Origin: Gemmata massiliana
GTDB taxonomy: Bacteria > Planctomycetota > Planctomycetia > Gemmatales > Gemmataceae
Direction of reading: 5' to 3'
Assembly: GCA_000531095.1 (NCBI GenBank)
Contig: HG799463.1
Coordinates: 975,988-1,039,987, forward strand
DNA: 64,000 bases
A program made the position numbers and the translations under genes. Position 1 is the first letter of the stretch; each line of letters starts with the position of its first letter. Shown here piece by piece: positions 9,600-18,846 of the stretch. The notes under the pieces are model-generated. The model was not told the origin of the DNA. It was given only the letters and a program-made list of their open reading frames with translations, and searched no databases.

Positions 9600-9686
9600 G
9601 GCGAACGGCCGGCGTGAGCCGGCTCGGTGAGATGATTAAACGGGCGCCGTCGCCCTTTACCAGCCGGCTCGTGCCGGCCGTTCGCC
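9600..9686. repeat. MITE-like element, short copy (family M, copy 1)
   Basis: The left end, GGCGAACGGCCGGCGTGAGC, is mirrored by the right end, GCTCGTGCCGGCCGTTCGCC, giving inverted ends of about 25 bp with a few mismatches around a 37-base core. It fills the gap between the divergent starts of hutH and the SDR gene, so it probably overlaps their promoter region. The same ends flank copies at 11420 and 18692. Confidence 0.75.
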
Positions 9687-9703
9687 AGTATTAAGGTATC
9701 GAC

Positions 9704-11104
9704 ATGCCCAACGAGACGTTCACCCTGCGATCGCCGATGCCGGTGTCGGCCGAAGAATTGTATGCGTGGCACGCGCGCCCGCTCGCGTTCCAGCGCCTTC
9801 AGCCGCCGTGGGAAGACGCCCGGATCATCAAGCAAGAGGGGACGTTCGGTAAGGACGGGTTCCGCATTACGATCCGTACCAGAACCGTTGGGCCGCTACG
9901 GGGAACGTGGGTCGCGGACGCATTCGATTTCCAGCCCGGGTCGCGGTTCCAGGACCGGGCGCTTGAAGGGCCGTTCGCGTCCTGGCACCACACGCACCTG
10001 ATGGTGCCCGGCGACGCGGGCACTTCCGTTCTGGAAGACACGATCGAGTACCGCTTGCCGCTGGGGATCGCGGGTCGCGCACTGGCGGGCGGAATGGTGC
10101 GCGAGCGGCTCGCGGCGATGTTCGCGTACCGACACTTCATCACCGCGAGTGATCTGCGCCGGCACGCGAAGTTCGCCCACAAACCGCGTCTCACGATCGC
10201 AGTAACTGGGTCGCGCGGGCTGATCGGCTCCGAACTGGTCCCGTTCCTCACGACCGGCGGACACAAGGTCGTGCGTTTACTCACGGGGAACGCGACTCCG
10301 CCTTATGACGATGGCACGAAGTGGGTGGCGTGGAAACCGGATCAACCCCTCGCGGCGAACACCTTCGACGGCATCGACGCGGTGATTCACCTCGCGGGCG
10401 ATAACGTCGCCGAGGGGCGGTGGACGGACGCCAAGAAGCAGAAGATCCTCGACAGTCGCACCGGACCGACGCGGGCGATCGCTCAGTCTATCGCCGCTCT
10501 CCCATTAGACCGGCGGCCGAAGGTGTTTGTGTGTGCGTCGGCGGTGGGCTTTTACGGGAACCGCGGCGAAGAGGAACTGACCGAGGGTTCGCCGGCCGGT
10601 GAGGGGTTCTTTCCCCAAGTGGCGAAGGTGTGGGAGGACGCCTGTGTTCCGGCACAAGACGCCGGCGTGCGCACCGCATACATGCGGATCGGGGTCGCCA
10701 TTTCCCCCAAGAGTGGAGCACTCGGTAAGCAACTTCTGCCGTTCAAGATGGGCGTAGGGGCGGTACTCGGCGACGGGAAACAGTGGGTGCCGTGGATCAC
10801 GGTGAACGACGTGGTCGGCGCGATTTACCACACGCTGATGAGCGATGAGATCCGCGGGCCGGTCAACACGGTGGGGCCGAACCCGGTGACGAACCGCACG
10901 TTCACCAAGACGCTCGGGCGCGTACTGAGCCGCCCCGCGTTCTTTTGGCTCCCGGGAGTTGCGCTTCGGGCGGTGTTCGGGGGCGTCGCGGACGACGCGC
11001 TGCTCGCGAGCATGAAGGCCCGGCCCGCGAAACTCGCCACGAACGGCTTCACGTTCGATCACCCGGACCTGGAGCCCGCGCTGCGGTTCTTGCTCGGGCG
11101 ATAG
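9704..11104 (+). CDS. SRPBCC domain fused to TIGR01777-family SDR epimerase
   Basis: The 466-residue fusion has two parts. Residues 1-155 look like an SRPBCC (START-like) ligand-binding domain: FTLRSPMPVSAEELYAWHA at the start, WHHTHLM near 100. Residues 165-466 match the TIGR01777 (YfcH-type) nucleotide-sugar epimerase-like family: the dinucleotide site AVTGSRGLIGSELV (near 167), AVIHLAGDNVAEGRWT (near 227), CASAVGFYG with the YfcH-type Ser/Tyr region (near 278), and a C-terminal DUF1731-like tail. This fusion is known in planctomycetes and actinobacteria, but the substrate is not established. The ATG at 9704 follows the repeat by 17 bases. Confidence 0.88.
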   Translation: MPNETFTLRSPMPVSAEELYAWHARPLAFQRLQPPWEDARIIKQEGTFGKDGFRITIRTRTVGPLRGTWVADAFDFQPGSRFQDRALEGPFASWHHTHLMVPGDAGTSVLEDTIEYRLPLGIAGRALAGGMVRERLAAMFAYRHFITASDLRRHAKFAHKPRLTIAVTGSRGLIGSELVPFLTTGGHKVVRLLTGNATPPYDDGTKWVAWKPDQPLAANTFDGIDAVIHLAGDNVAEGRWTDAKKQKILDSRTGPTRAIAQSIAALPLDRRPKVFVCASAVGFYGNRGEEELTEGSPAGEGFFPQVAKVWEDACVPAQDAGVRTAYMRIGVAISPKSGALGKQLLPFKMGVGAVLGDGKQWVPWITVNDVVGAIYHTLMSDEIRGPVNTVGPNPVTNRTFTKTLGRVLSRPAFFWLPGVALRAVFGGVADDALLASMKARPAKLATNGFTFDHPDLEPALRFLLGR

Positions 11105-11261
11105 TGTTTTGTGTTGGGTGAGTCGAGCGCGAGTGTTATCGTACTGGCGTCGGTCGGGTCGGTTGCGTTTAGCTCCGTACTTTGCACGGGGGCGATGTTG
11201 CGTCGCTCCGAGCGCTTGCCGGTCCGTGCGTCGTGGGGAAGGCTGTTTCCAGCACCGCTCT

Positions 11262-11347
11262 CGTTTCATTTGGGGCACCTGAACCGCGGCGGTCTGGTGC
11301 TACCCCGCCAATCGTGGTGCCACCGCGGTTCAGGTGCCAAATGAAAC
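11262..11347. repeat. Large imperfect inverted repeat
   Basis: CGTTTCATTTGG then CACCTGAACCGCGG on the left (with a GG bulge) pair with CCGCGGTTCAGGTG then CCAAATGAAACG on the right. That gives a stem of about 26 bp around a loop of about 28 bases. A further 8 bp (AGCACCGC/GCGGTGCC) can pair outside it across a bulge. It lies in the 552-base gap after the SDR gene, which holds no gene. Confidence 0.7.
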
Positions 11348-11419
11348 GGCGGTGCCGTGAGCCTTCCACACTCCAGGTCAGGAAGTAAACGCTCCGACCC
11401 GGCCGGCATTGTGTGGCCA

Positions 11420-11551
11420 GGCGAACGGCCGGTGTGAGCCGGCCGGTGAGAACCACGAAGAGTTTTGGACAGGATTTACAGGATCAACACGATCAAGAAC
11501 CGACAGGCCATTTGCAGCATTTCACCGGCCGGCTGACACCGGCCGTTCGCC
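11420..11551. repeat. MITE-like element (family M, copy 2)
   Basis: This 132-bp element begins GGCGAACGGCCGGTGTGAGC and ends GCTGACACCGGCCGTTCGCC, an inverted match. The left part of the core (GAGAACCACGAAGAGTTTT, then GACAGGATTTACAGGATCAA) is shared nearly base for base with the copy at 18692. It has no coding capacity, as expected for a non-autonomous element. It sits between the SDR gene and the DUF1552 gene end. Confidence 0.8.
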
Positions 11552-11599
11552 CCAACCGCTGACAAACCGGCCGCTCGCCACAAAGCAGCCGGCATAAAG

Positions 11600-11628
11600 C
11601 ACAACGCCGACCACTGGTCGGCGTTGTG
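11600..11628 (-). terminator. Hairpin after the DUF1552 gene
   Basis: CACAACGCCGACCA and TGGTCGGCGTTGTG form a perfect 14-bp stem with one central base. It lies 29 bases past the DUF1552 stop on the minus strand and is followed in that direction by a short TTTAT tract. It probably terminates the DUF1592-DUF1552 transcript. Confidence 0.65.
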
Positions 11629-11656
11629 GGTGCGGAACGGCTTCCCGTTACTCGTC

Positions 11657-12979
11657 TCACGCGAGGCCGGTGAGCGCGCCCGCGGCGCAGTGGTTCGGGT
11701 TACCGAACGTCTTGACGTTGTGCCCGAAGCCGTGCGCGAGCGACATCAGGAGGCGGTTGTGCGGCACCTTGTTGTACTTCAGTGAGCGGCCCATCTTGTA
11801 GTCCAGCCCGCCGCCGACCATCACGAACGGGATGTTATCCATCGTGTGCGAGTTGCCCTTGCCCAGCTCGTTCGTCCACACGATCAGCGTGTTGTCGAGC
11901 AGGCTGCCGGTGCCGCCCGGTTCCGGTGTTTCGGCCAGGCGCTTGGCGAGGTAGGCCACCTGCTCGCAGTACCACTTGTTGATCTTCACCAGCTTCTCTT
12001 GGGCCTTTTCGTTCGTGTCCGGCTCGTGCGACAGTTCGTGGTGCCCCTCCTCCACGCCCAGCCACTTCATGCGGGCGCCGCCCACCGAGTTCGTGATCTG
12101 GTACGACGCGACGCGGGCGAAGTCGGCCGCGAAGCTGTTCACCAGCAGGTCGATTTGCGCCTTGCTGATCTTCGGCATGTTGTCGTTGTCTTTCTTCATG
12201 CCGGCTTCGAGCTTCGGCACCGCGTGGCCCACGTTCGCCGCGGCCTTCTGCTCCTTCAGTTCCTTCTCCATGTCGCGCACGAACGCGGCGTGTTCGTCGA
12301 GCAGGCGCTTGTCCGCCGCGCCCACCTTGTCGCCGACCTTCTTCAGATCGTCCTTGATGTCGTCGAGGACGCTGGCGAGTGCCTCGTTGTCCTTCGCCCG
12401 GCCGTAGAGCTTGTTGAACATCTGGTACGGGTCGTCGATCGGGGTGATCGGCTTGTTCGCGCCCGCGTAGCTCCAGCGCGTCCAGGTGTCGGCGCGGTCG
12501 GGGACCATCACGCCCATTTCGAGCGAGCCGAAGCGCGTCTTGGTGGCCGCGTCTTTCTGGAGGAAGTTCTTGATCTCCTGGTCGATGGAGATGCCCTTCG
12601 CCCAGCCCGCCGGCGTGTCGGACCCGCCCTGCACGTTACCGGGGTACAGTTCGATGCCCGTGAGCAAGCAGCCGATGCCGCGCATGTGACCGTCGCCGTC
12701 GCCGCGGATGCGGTCGCAGACGCCGTGCAGCGTGAGCACCTTGTCCTTGAACGGTTCGAGCGGCGTGAGGATCTCTTTGAGCGTGAACTTCGCGCCCTCT
12801 TCGTCCGGCCAGAACGACTTGGGCACGATCCCGTTCGGGCTGAAGATGAAGACGATCCGCTGTTTCCGCTTGGCCTGGTTCGCGAAGCTGAGGCTCGGCA
12901 GGTTCAACAGGAACGGCACGGCCGCGGCGCTGATGCCGAGGTCGCGCACGAACTCGCGCCGGGTGCGGGTGAGGGACAT
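11657..12979 (-). CDS. DUF1552 protein, Tat-exported
   Basis: The 440-residue protein starts at ATG 12979. The longer frame would add 20 residues before the signal, which makes it unlikely. [20 protein letters not shown] is a twin-arginine signal with a hydrophobic core. The mature part has family features such as [15 protein letters not shown] and [14 protein letters not shown], which recalls metal-dependent phosphatase/sulfatase-like folds. DUF1552 genes in planctomycetes are nearly always next to DUF1587/1592/1588 cytochrome-like genes, as here: it starts 82 bases after that gene. The biochemical role is unknown; exported and probably periplasmic or cell-surface. Confidence 0.88.
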   Translation of the reverse strand: MSLTRTRREFVRDLGISAAAVPFLLNLPSLSFANQAKRKQRIVFIFSPNGIVPKSFWPDEEGAKFTLKEILTPLEPFKDKVLTLHGVCDRIRGDGDGHMRGIGCLLTGIELYPGNVQGGSDTPAGWAKGISIDQEIKNFLQKDAATKTRFGSLEMGVMVPDRADTWTRWSYAGANKPITPIDDPYQMFNKLYGRAKDNEALASVLDDIKDDLKKVGDKVGAADKRLLDEHAAFVRDMEKELKEQKAAANVGHAVPKLEAGMKKDNDNMPKISKAQIDLLVNSFAADFARVASYQITNSVGGARMKWLGVEEGHHELSHEPDTNEKAQEKLVKINKWYCEQVAYLAKRLAETPEPGGTGSLLDNTLIVWTNELGKGNSHTMDNIPFVMVGGGLDYKMGRSLKYNKVPHNRLLMSLAHGFGHNVKTFGNPNHCAAGALTGLA

Positions 12980-13060
12980 GGCTTGGCTCCGAGGCGGGTG
13001 AGTATTAGGTAGGTGTGGCACGCGGGCGATAGCATTCACGCGGGTTAAGCGTGGGCCACA

Positions 13061-15385
13061 CTATTTCGGCGGTTTCTCGTTCTTGGGAGGCATAGCACCG
13101 ATTACGGCAATCTCCACTACCAATTTTCGCATATTCAGGCCGTTATCGGCAAATATTTTCCGCAATTCCTCGGGCTTCGCAAGCCCATAAGCTCGGACGG
13201 GTTGCTTCACGAAGTAGTGGAACGCTTGCTGCGCGAAGGCGTACTGCGTTTCTTCGCTCGCGGCGAGAAACTTCGCCAGTTCCTTCGCGCCGGTGAACTT
13301 GGTCGTGGCGCCGGCCCGCGTGTCGTAACTGCCGCTCGCGTCCACGGTCTTTTTGTTGTCCTGCTCGCGGAACCGGCCGACCGCGTCGAAGTTTTCCAGC
13401 GCGAACCCGAGCGGGTTCATGATCGTGTGGCACCCGGCACACGCGGGAGCTTTCGTTTGCAGCAAGACACGCTCGCGGGTGGTCAGGCTGGGGTGCAGGT
13501 CCGGTGCGAGGGGCGTGAACGCTTCCATCGGCGGCTTGATGCCGATGCCGAGTAGCCCGCGCCCGACGAACACGCCGCGGTGGATCGGCGACGTCTCCCC
13601 CGTGTACGCGAGCGACGAGAGAACGTAGGGGTGCGTGACGACGCCGGAGCGCTTGTCGGCCTCCAGTTTCACTTTCTGGAAGGGCGCGTCCGGCGGCAGT
13701 TTCGCACCGTAAAACTTGGCGAGCCGGCCGTTGAGGTACGTTTCTTCGTTGAGGAAGAGTTGGCGGAAGTCGGCGTTGGGGCTTCCCACCACGTCATCCA
13801 GGAACAGTTCCAGTGACGTGCGGAGGTCGGACGCGAGGGCCGCGTCGAAATCGGGGAACCGCTTCGTGTCTTTCGGAAGTTCTTTGGCCTGATCGAGTTT
13901 CAGCCAGGCGAGCAAGAAGTCGCGGAGCTTGGCCTTCGCACGCGGATCGTTCAGCATGCGTTCAGCGTGTTTGGCGATTTCGGCGCGCGTGCCCAGTTTG
14001 TTTGCGGCAGCCGCGTCGAGCAGTTCCTTGTCGGGCGGCGAGTCCCACAACTCGAACGCGAGCCGAGAGGCGATCGTGTACTGTTCGGGCGCCTCAGCCG
14101 CGTCGGGGTAGAGGAAGCGGGGCGATTTCAGCACGATCAGAACGACGCGCTTCACCGCGAGCTGCACATCGTCGCCGGCCGCTTCAAATTGCCGGTCGAT
14201 GTACAGGGCTTTCTCGGCTTCCGTCAGTGGGTGACGCAGCGCGCGCTCCGCGAACGTCCGGCAAAACGCTTTGGTCTTCGCAACTCGATCGACTGAATTG
14301 GGTTGCGCGCCGCTTAATTCGGGTAGTTTCGCGACAATGTACGCGGCCGTTTCGAGTGCCCCTTCAGTGGTCGCGGCTTCCCACTCCTTCGAGACGGTGG
14401 TGCCGCGTTCCCAGCCGAAGCTGCGGTCATCCGGCGGAAACGGCGATTCGATCACCGCGACTTCCGGGAACTTCTGAGGCGTGAGGTGCTTTGCCGAGAT
14501 CACCTCGATTGCGCCCCCGGGGCGCTTCCAGTTGAGCGAGACGAACGCGGGTTTAACGGGCGGGTTCGGGTTCGTTTTCGAGTCGTCGACACCCTGCTTG
14601 GCCTTCGAGAACTCCAGCCGGATCGGGTACGCGCGCCCGGCCAGGAGGAACACGTTCACCTTGAATTCGGTGTCGGTACCGGACTTCACCCAGGCATCGA
14701 TAGAGGCTTTGCGGTTGTCGTTGACCCACAAACGCAGCGCGTGATCGGTGCGCACAACGAACTCGTACATCCCGGTTTCGGGCGCCCACACCGAGCCTTC
14801 CCACTTGATGCAAAACGTGTGCGGGTCGAACTTTTCCTTCGCGTCCGGGGCCACGACCGGTCCCTCTTTGCCGAAGTCGAATTTCACTTCGGCATCAGTG
14901 CGGTCGATCAGCCGCTTGTTGCCCTGGAACCCGCGTGCGTTGAAATACTCGCCCCGAAGCCCTTGCTTGTCTTCCGGTTTTGGTTGCCCACGGAAGCTGC
15001 TGATTACGTCCGCGATGCTGTTGCGGTACTGCTTGACCGTGAGGCGCGACAACTCCACTCGGGGCGGGTTCAGTTTCGCTTGCGCGTTGGGAGAGTAGAA
15101 GGCGTCGTGCATGTACTCAGCGACGCGCTTCGACCCCGCGGCGTCGAGCAGTTCCGGCGCGCCGTCGGGCATGGTGAGGTCGATCACCTGCGCGAGCTGC
15201 GCGACCGATTTGTCGCCGATGAGCGGTACCGGGTAGCTTTTGCCCCCCTCGCCCTTCGCGCCGTGACACTTCGCGCACATCTGCCGGTAGATCACTTCGC
15301 CGCTTTTCTCTTGGGCGTTCGCGAGCGGAATGAAGGCGAGCAGCGCGACGACGGCCGGGCCGAACTTCGGCAGGGAGGAGGTCAT
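13061..15385 (-). CDS. Exported heme-binding DUF1587/PA14/DUF1592/DUF1588/DUF1585 protein
   Basis: The 774-residue protein begins with a Sec signal (LLAFIPLANA). A c-type cytochrome module with CAKCH (about residues 37-41) is followed by a DUF1587-like stretch (RVELSRLTVKQYRN, near 110). A PA14-like carbohydrate-binding insertion spans about 145-290 (GLRGEYFNA and GMYEFVVRTDHALRLWVND). Then come DUF1595/DUF1592, DUF1588 with a second heme-like CAGCH (near 650), and a C-terminal DUF1585. The two CxxCH motifs predict two covalently bound hemes. It is the upstream member of the DUF1592-DUF1552 operon. Electron-transfer and glycan-related roles have been guessed for the family but not shown. Confidence 0.9.
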   Translation of the reverse strand: MTSSLPKFGPAVVALLAFIPLANAQEKSGEVIYRQMCAKCHGAKGEGGKSYPVPLIGDKSVAQLAQVIDLTMPDGAPELLDAAGSKRVAEYMHDAFYSPNAQAKLNPPRVELSRLTVKQYRNSIADVISSFRGQPKPEDKQGLRGEYFNARGFQGNKRLIDRTDAEVKFDFGKEGPVVAPDAKEKFDPHTFCIKWEGSVWAPETGMYEFVVRTDHALRLWVNDNRKASIDAWVKSGTDTEFKVNVFLLAGRAYPIRLEFSKAKQGVDDSKTNPNPPVKPAFVSLNWKRPGGAIEVISAKHLTPQKFPEVAVIESPFPPDDRSFGWERGTTVSKEWEAATTEGALETAAYIVAKLPELSGAQPNSVDRVAKTKAFCRTFAERALRHPLTEAEKALYIDRQFEAAGDDVQLAVKRVVLIVLKSPRFLYPDAAEAPEQYTIASRLAFELWDSPPDKELLDAAAANKLGTRAEIAKHAERMLNDPRAKAKLRDFLLAWLKLDQAKELPKDTKRFPDFDAALASDLRTSLELFLDDVVGSPNADFRQLFLNEETYLNGRLAKFYGAKLPPDAPFQKVKLEADKRSGVVTHPYVLSSLAYTGETSPIHRGVFVGRGLLGIGIKPPMEAFTPLAPDLHPSLTTRERVLLQTKAPACAGCHTIMNPLGFALENFDAVGRFREQDNKKTVDASGSYDTRAGATTKFTGAKELAKFLAASEETQYAFAQQAFHYFVKQPVRAYGLAKPEELRKIFADNGLNMRKLVVEIAVIGAMPPKNEKPPK

Positions 15386-15594
15386 GCGTTTGTGCCGTGT
15401 GAACTAGGAGCAAAAGCGTGGGGCGGGCGGGAGGTTCTATCTTTTAATGATAGCGTGGAGACGGCCGGTGCGGGAAACAAACGTGCCGGGAGTGGCGGAT
15501 TTTGATTTTTACTCCGAAGGGGTAGTATCTCATAGCTTGGGGGCCAGTCACGAAATGATCGCCCCCGGAAACAAGGACCGAAGAGAGATTCACG

Positions 15595-16521
15595 ATGCCT
15601 CTTCCCCGCGTGCTCGCCGATCTTCCGGTGTCATCGGCCGTGCTGGAACTGCTCGGCGGGCGCGTCGATCTCGTGCCCTGGAACGCGACCGGGCGCGTGG
15701 ACGCGATCTACACCTACGGTCACCCGACCGTCGACGCGGCGATGATGGACCGCTTCGCGGGGGTGAAGGTCGTCAGCAATTTCGGGGTGGGCGTCGATCA
15801 CATCGATGTGAAAGCCGCGACCGCGCGCAACATTCCCGTTGGGAACACGCCTGGTATTCTCGACGGTGCGACGGCGGACCTTGCGTTCGCGCTCATTCTC
15901 GCGGCCGGTCGGCGCATTGTGGAGGGCGACCGCTACGCACGCGGACCGGACTTCACGCGGTACGACCCGTCGTTCATGCTCGGGCGCGAGGTCCACGGGA
16001 GCACGCTCGGGGTGTTCGGGATGGGGCGCATCGGTCGACAGGTCGCGATGCGCGCGAACGGCTTCGGCATGAAGGTACTGTACCACAACCGTAACCGGAG
16101 CGACGAGGCCGAAGTCGCGCTGAAGGCCCGGTACGCGACGAAGGACGAACTGCTCGCGGCATCGGACTTCGTGGTGTTGACGGTGCCGCTGACATCCGAA
16201 ACGCGCGGGTTCATTGGTCGGGCTGAACTCGCGAAGATGAAGCCCACTGCGACGCTGGTGAACGTCGCGCGAGGAGCCGTCGTTGATAAAGACGCTCTCA
16301 CGGACGCGCTATCGGCGAAACGCATCTTTGCGGCTGCGCTCGACGTAACCGACCCGGAACCGCTGCCGCGCGACCACCCGCTCCTGAAACTCGATAACGT
16401 CATCATCACCCCGCACCTAGGCAGCGCGACTGAAGAAACCCGCCGGCGCATGGCGGAACTGTCGGTCGTGAATCTGTTCGCGGGCCTGGAGGGGAAGGAA
16501 CTGCTGTTCCGCGTGCGGTGA
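15595..16521 (+). CDS. D-2-hydroxyacid dehydrogenase
   Basis: This 308-residue NAD(P)-dependent enzyme interconverts a 2-keto acid and a D-2-hydroxy acid. The dinucleotide loop is GVFGMGRIGRQV (about residues 140-151). The substrate-orienting Arg is in NVARGAVVD, the catalytic Glu in DVTDPEPLP and the catalytic His in ITPHLGSAT. The N-terminal catalytic lobe is slightly short. GVGVDHIDVKAA is the usual early motif. AGAGAG lies 9-14 bases before ATG 15595. Glyoxylate/hydroxypyruvate reductase or 2-ketogluconate reductase are the likeliest activities, but the sequence alone does not decide. It is monocistronic. Confidence 0.92.
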   Translation: MPLPRVLADLPVSSAVLELLGGRVDLVPWNATGRVDAIYTYGHPTVDAAMMDRFAGVKVVSNFGVGVDHIDVKAATARNIPVGNTPGILDGATADLAFALILAAGRRIVEGDRYARGPDFTRYDPSFMLGREVHGSTLGVFGMGRIGRQVAMRANGFGMKVLYHNRNRSDEAEVALKARYATKDELLAASDFVVLTVPLTSETRGFIGRAELAKMKPTATLVNVARGAVVDKDALTDALSAKRIFAAALDVTDPEPLPRDHPLLKLDNVIITPHLGSATEETRRRMAELSVVNLFAGLEGKELLFRVR

Positions 16522-16567
16522 TTCCTGGGAAACCAGACCGGTAGAGCGACCGGACTCACCGCAACTG

Positions 16568-16642
16568 GGTGAACCCCGCCCGCAAGGGCGGTGGGTGCTG
16601 TAGACGGCGAACAACCCACCACCCTTGCGGGCGGGGTTCACC
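16568..16642. repeat. 29-bp inverted repeat (family N, copy 1)
   Basis: GGTGAACCCCGCCCGCAAGG begins the left arm (16568-16596). The right arm (16614-16642) is its reverse complement with one mismatch, and the spacer is 17 bases. It begins 46 bases after the dehydrogenase stop. The same arms with an unrelated 46-base spacer occur at 57807-57910. Confidence 0.8.
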
Positions 16643-16784
16643 GACGAGTTGGGACCAACCGACCCCAACACCCCGGTCCCGGGTGAAATGCGCCCAGTCG
16701 ACTGTCGTCACAATTTGCGAGAAATATTCTCACCTGTGTCCCGAATAGCAGTGATCGCCCAGCCCATCCCGAACGGAGTGCCGC

Positions 16785-17549
16785 ATGTCTCGCTCACGTC
16801 TGTTGCTCCTGTCTGCCGCTGCCACATTTGTGGTCGCGTTCGCGCCCGCCGGGGCGCGGGCCGCGGACGAACCGAAGGACATCATCGAGAAGGCGATCAA
16901 GGCCCACGGTGGCGCGGACGTTCTCACGAAGAACAAGGCCGCGCAACTGAAGACGAAGGGCAAGCTCAACATCCCCGGTGTGGGCGAGGTCGAGTTCACA
17001 CAAGAAACTGCCTTCATGATCCCCGACAAGATCAAGGAATCGCTGGAATTCAAGGTGGCGGGCCAGAACGTGAGCCTGCTCACGCTCATCAACGGCGACA
17101 AGGTCACGGTCGAGGTGAACGGCAAGGAGATCGACGGCGCGGGCGACAAGGTGAAGGACGCGCTGAAGGGCATCGGGCACATGATGGAAGTCGCCCGTCT
17201 GGTGCCGGTGCGGGAGAAGGGGTACGAACTGAGCCTCATCGGTGACGACAAAGTGGGCGACAAGAAGGTGGTGGGCGTCCGCGTGTCGAAGAAGGGCGAG
17301 AAGGACGTGAGCCTGTACTTCGACAAGGCAACGTTCCTGATCGCGAAGATCGAGCACCGCACCATCGATCAGGCGAGCGGGAACGAGATCACCGAGGAGC
17401 GGATGCCCAGCGATTACGCGAAGAACAAGGAAGGGCTGATGATCCCCAAGAAGATCACGGTCAAGCACGACGGGAAAGACTTCCTCGACGCCGAAATCCT
17501 CGAAGCAAAGTACTTCGAGAAGCTCGACGACAGCGAATTCAAGAAGTAA
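16785..17549 (+). CDS. Exported protein with LolA-like fold features
   Basis: The 254-residue protein has a clear Sec signal (LLLLSAAATFVVAFAPAGARA, cleavage likely after ARA-A). The mature part begins DIIEKAIKAHGGADVLTKNK, the opening typical of lipoprotein-carrier (LolA)-like or outer-membrane lipoprotein-sorting proteins. It is rich in Lys and Asp and in short beta-strand repeats, with no cysteine and no enzyme motif. GGAG sits 7-10 bases before ATG 16785. It is a single gene between two palindromes. Periplasmic location is likely; a lipid- or lipoprotein-binding role is inferred only from the opening and the strand pattern. Confidence 0.75.
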   Translation: MSRSRLLLLSAAATFVVAFAPAGARAADEPKDIIEKAIKAHGGADVLTKNKAAQLKTKGKLNIPGVGEVEFTQETAFMIPDKIKESLEFKVAGQNVSLLTLINGDKVTVEVNGKEIDGAGDKVKDALKGIGHMMEVARLVPVREKGYELSLIGDDKVGDKKVVGVRVSKKGEKDVSLYFDKATFLIAKIEHRTIDQASGNEITEERMPSDYAKNKEGLMIPKKITVKHDGKDFLDAEILEAKYFEKLDDSEFKK

Positions 17550-17570
17550 CGCGCGTTTGCTTTTTTGTTC

Positions 17571-17626
17571 GTGGAACAGGCCTCTGGCCTGTGGAAGCGC
17601 TTCCACAGGCCAGAGGCCTGTTCCAC
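17571..17626. repeat. Perfect 56-bp palindrome (family P, copy 1)
   Basis: GTGGAACAGGCCTCTGGCCT continues to a central AAGCGCTT and then repeats in reverse complement without a mismatch. It starts 22 bases after the stop of the LolA-like gene. There is no T-tract after it on the plus strand. The copy at 25711 shares the GTGG-ACAGGCC--GGCCTGTGGAAG core. Confidence 0.85.
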
Positions 17627-17773
17627 TAAACCAAAATCCACACGCACAAAAACCGCGGAGCGACGGGTAGCGGAGCGAGTCGAAGCGCGACGGGGAAATT
17701 CACTTTCCTGATCCCGATCACGCTCGATCTTGTTATCCTGTCGAAAACCCTCCCCCACGGTTTGAAGCGACCC

Positions 17774-18670
17774 ATGCCGCTACGCATTTCCGCGTTCCCC
17801 AAGTGCTACCTCGAAGCGATCGCCGGCCACCGGAGCATGACCGTCTTCGAGTGGATCGAAATGGCCAAGTCGCTCGACTGCGACGGCCTGGAGATGTACG
17901 AGGGATTCTTCACCAGTCTCGAACCGGGCTACCTCGATTCCGTGGGCGACGCGATCCGCGCGACCGGTCGCGCGATGCCGATGCTCTGCTGCTCCCCGGA
18001 TTTCACCAACCCCGACGCGGACGCCCGGAAACGCGCCATCGACAAAGAAATCGAGATGGTCCGCGTCACGCGGCGGCTCGGCGGCGCCGGCACTGTGTGC
18101 CGCGTGCTCAGCGGCCCACGCTACCCGGACGTCTCGCGCGAACAGGGGCTTGCGTGGGTGATCGAGTGCATCAATGCGGTGCTTCCCGTCGCGCGCGAGT
18201 GCGATGTAATTCTCGGCCTGGAGAACCACTACAAGGACGGGTTCTGGAAGTACCCCGAGTTCGCGCAGAAGAAGGACGTGTTCCTCGATCTGGTGAACGC
18301 GATCCCGGACCGGACGCATTTCGGCGTGCAGTACGATCCGTCGAACGCGGTCGTGGCCGGCGACAATCCCATCGAGTTACTTCGAGCCGTTGCGGACCGC
18401 GTGGTGAGTATGCACGCGAGCGACCGGTACCTCGCGGATGGGGCCACGCTCGACGACCTCCGCGCCGCGGACGGCAGCATCGGCTACTTCGACAAGCTCC
18501 GCCACGGCGTCACCGGTAAGGGGTTGAACGACTTCGACGCGATCTTCCGCATTCTCGCGGCGCACAACTACCGCGGGTGGGTGAGCATCGAAGACGGCAT
18601 GAACGGCATGGGCGAAATGGCCGAATCGCTTGCGTTCCTGCGGCAGATCACTGCGAAGTATTTCCCGTAA
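17774..18670 (+). CDS. TIM-barrel sugar-phosphate isomerase/epimerase family protein
   Basis: The 298-residue protein begins at ATG 17774; a TTG 12 bases earlier is possible but less likely. It matches the xylose-isomerase-like TIM-barrel (AP endonuclease 2) superfamily: VILGLENHYKDGFW near 150, GVQYDPSNAVVAG near 188, VVSMHASDRY near 215 and WVSIEDGMNGM near 275. These supply the Glu/Asp/His metal ligands. Planctomycetes carry many such genes, usually for uncommon sugars or inositol-like compounds; no substrate can be assigned here. A Gfo/Idh/MocA oxidoreductase lies about 500 bp downstream, a common functional partner of this family. Confidence 0.88.
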   Translation: MPLRISAFPKCYLEAIAGHRSMTVFEWIEMAKSLDCDGLEMYEGFFTSLEPGYLDSVGDAIRATGRAMPMLCCSPDFTNPDADARKRAIDKEIEMVRVTRRLGGAGTVCRVLSGPRYPDVSREQGLAWVIECINAVLPVARECDVILGLENHYKDGFWKYPEFAQKKDVFLDLVNAIPDRTHFGVQYDPSNAVVAGDNPIELLRAVADRVVSMHASDRYLADGATLDDLRAADGSIGYFDKLRHGVTGKGLNDFDAIFRILAAHNYRGWVSIEDGMNGMGEMAESLAFLRQITAKYFP

Positions 18671-18691
18671 TGCCAGTAAGTGCCTGTATCG

Positions 18692-18846
18692 GGCGAACGG
18701 CCGGTGTGAGCCGGCCGGTGAGAACCGCGAAGAGTTTTTGACAGGATTTACAGGATCAACCAGATCAGAACAGACCAGTGTATTCGCGGCAACCTACCGG
18801 TCGTTTGTGAGTGGCCCTACCAGCCGGATTACACCGGCCGTTCGCC
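18692..18846. repeat. MITE-like element (family M, copy 3)
   Basis: The 155-bp element starts GGCGAACGGCCGGTGTGAGC and ends with the reverse-complementary GGATTACACCGGCCGTTCGC plus C. Its core shares GAACC-CGAAGAGTTTT and GACAGGATTTACAGGATCAA with copy 2 but differs on the right. It begins 22 bases after the isomerase stop. Confidence 0.8.

Noticed and set aside
11846..13012. Long open frame opposite the DUF1552 gene
   Set aside because: Valine/arginine/leucine-rich shadow of a GC-rich gene.
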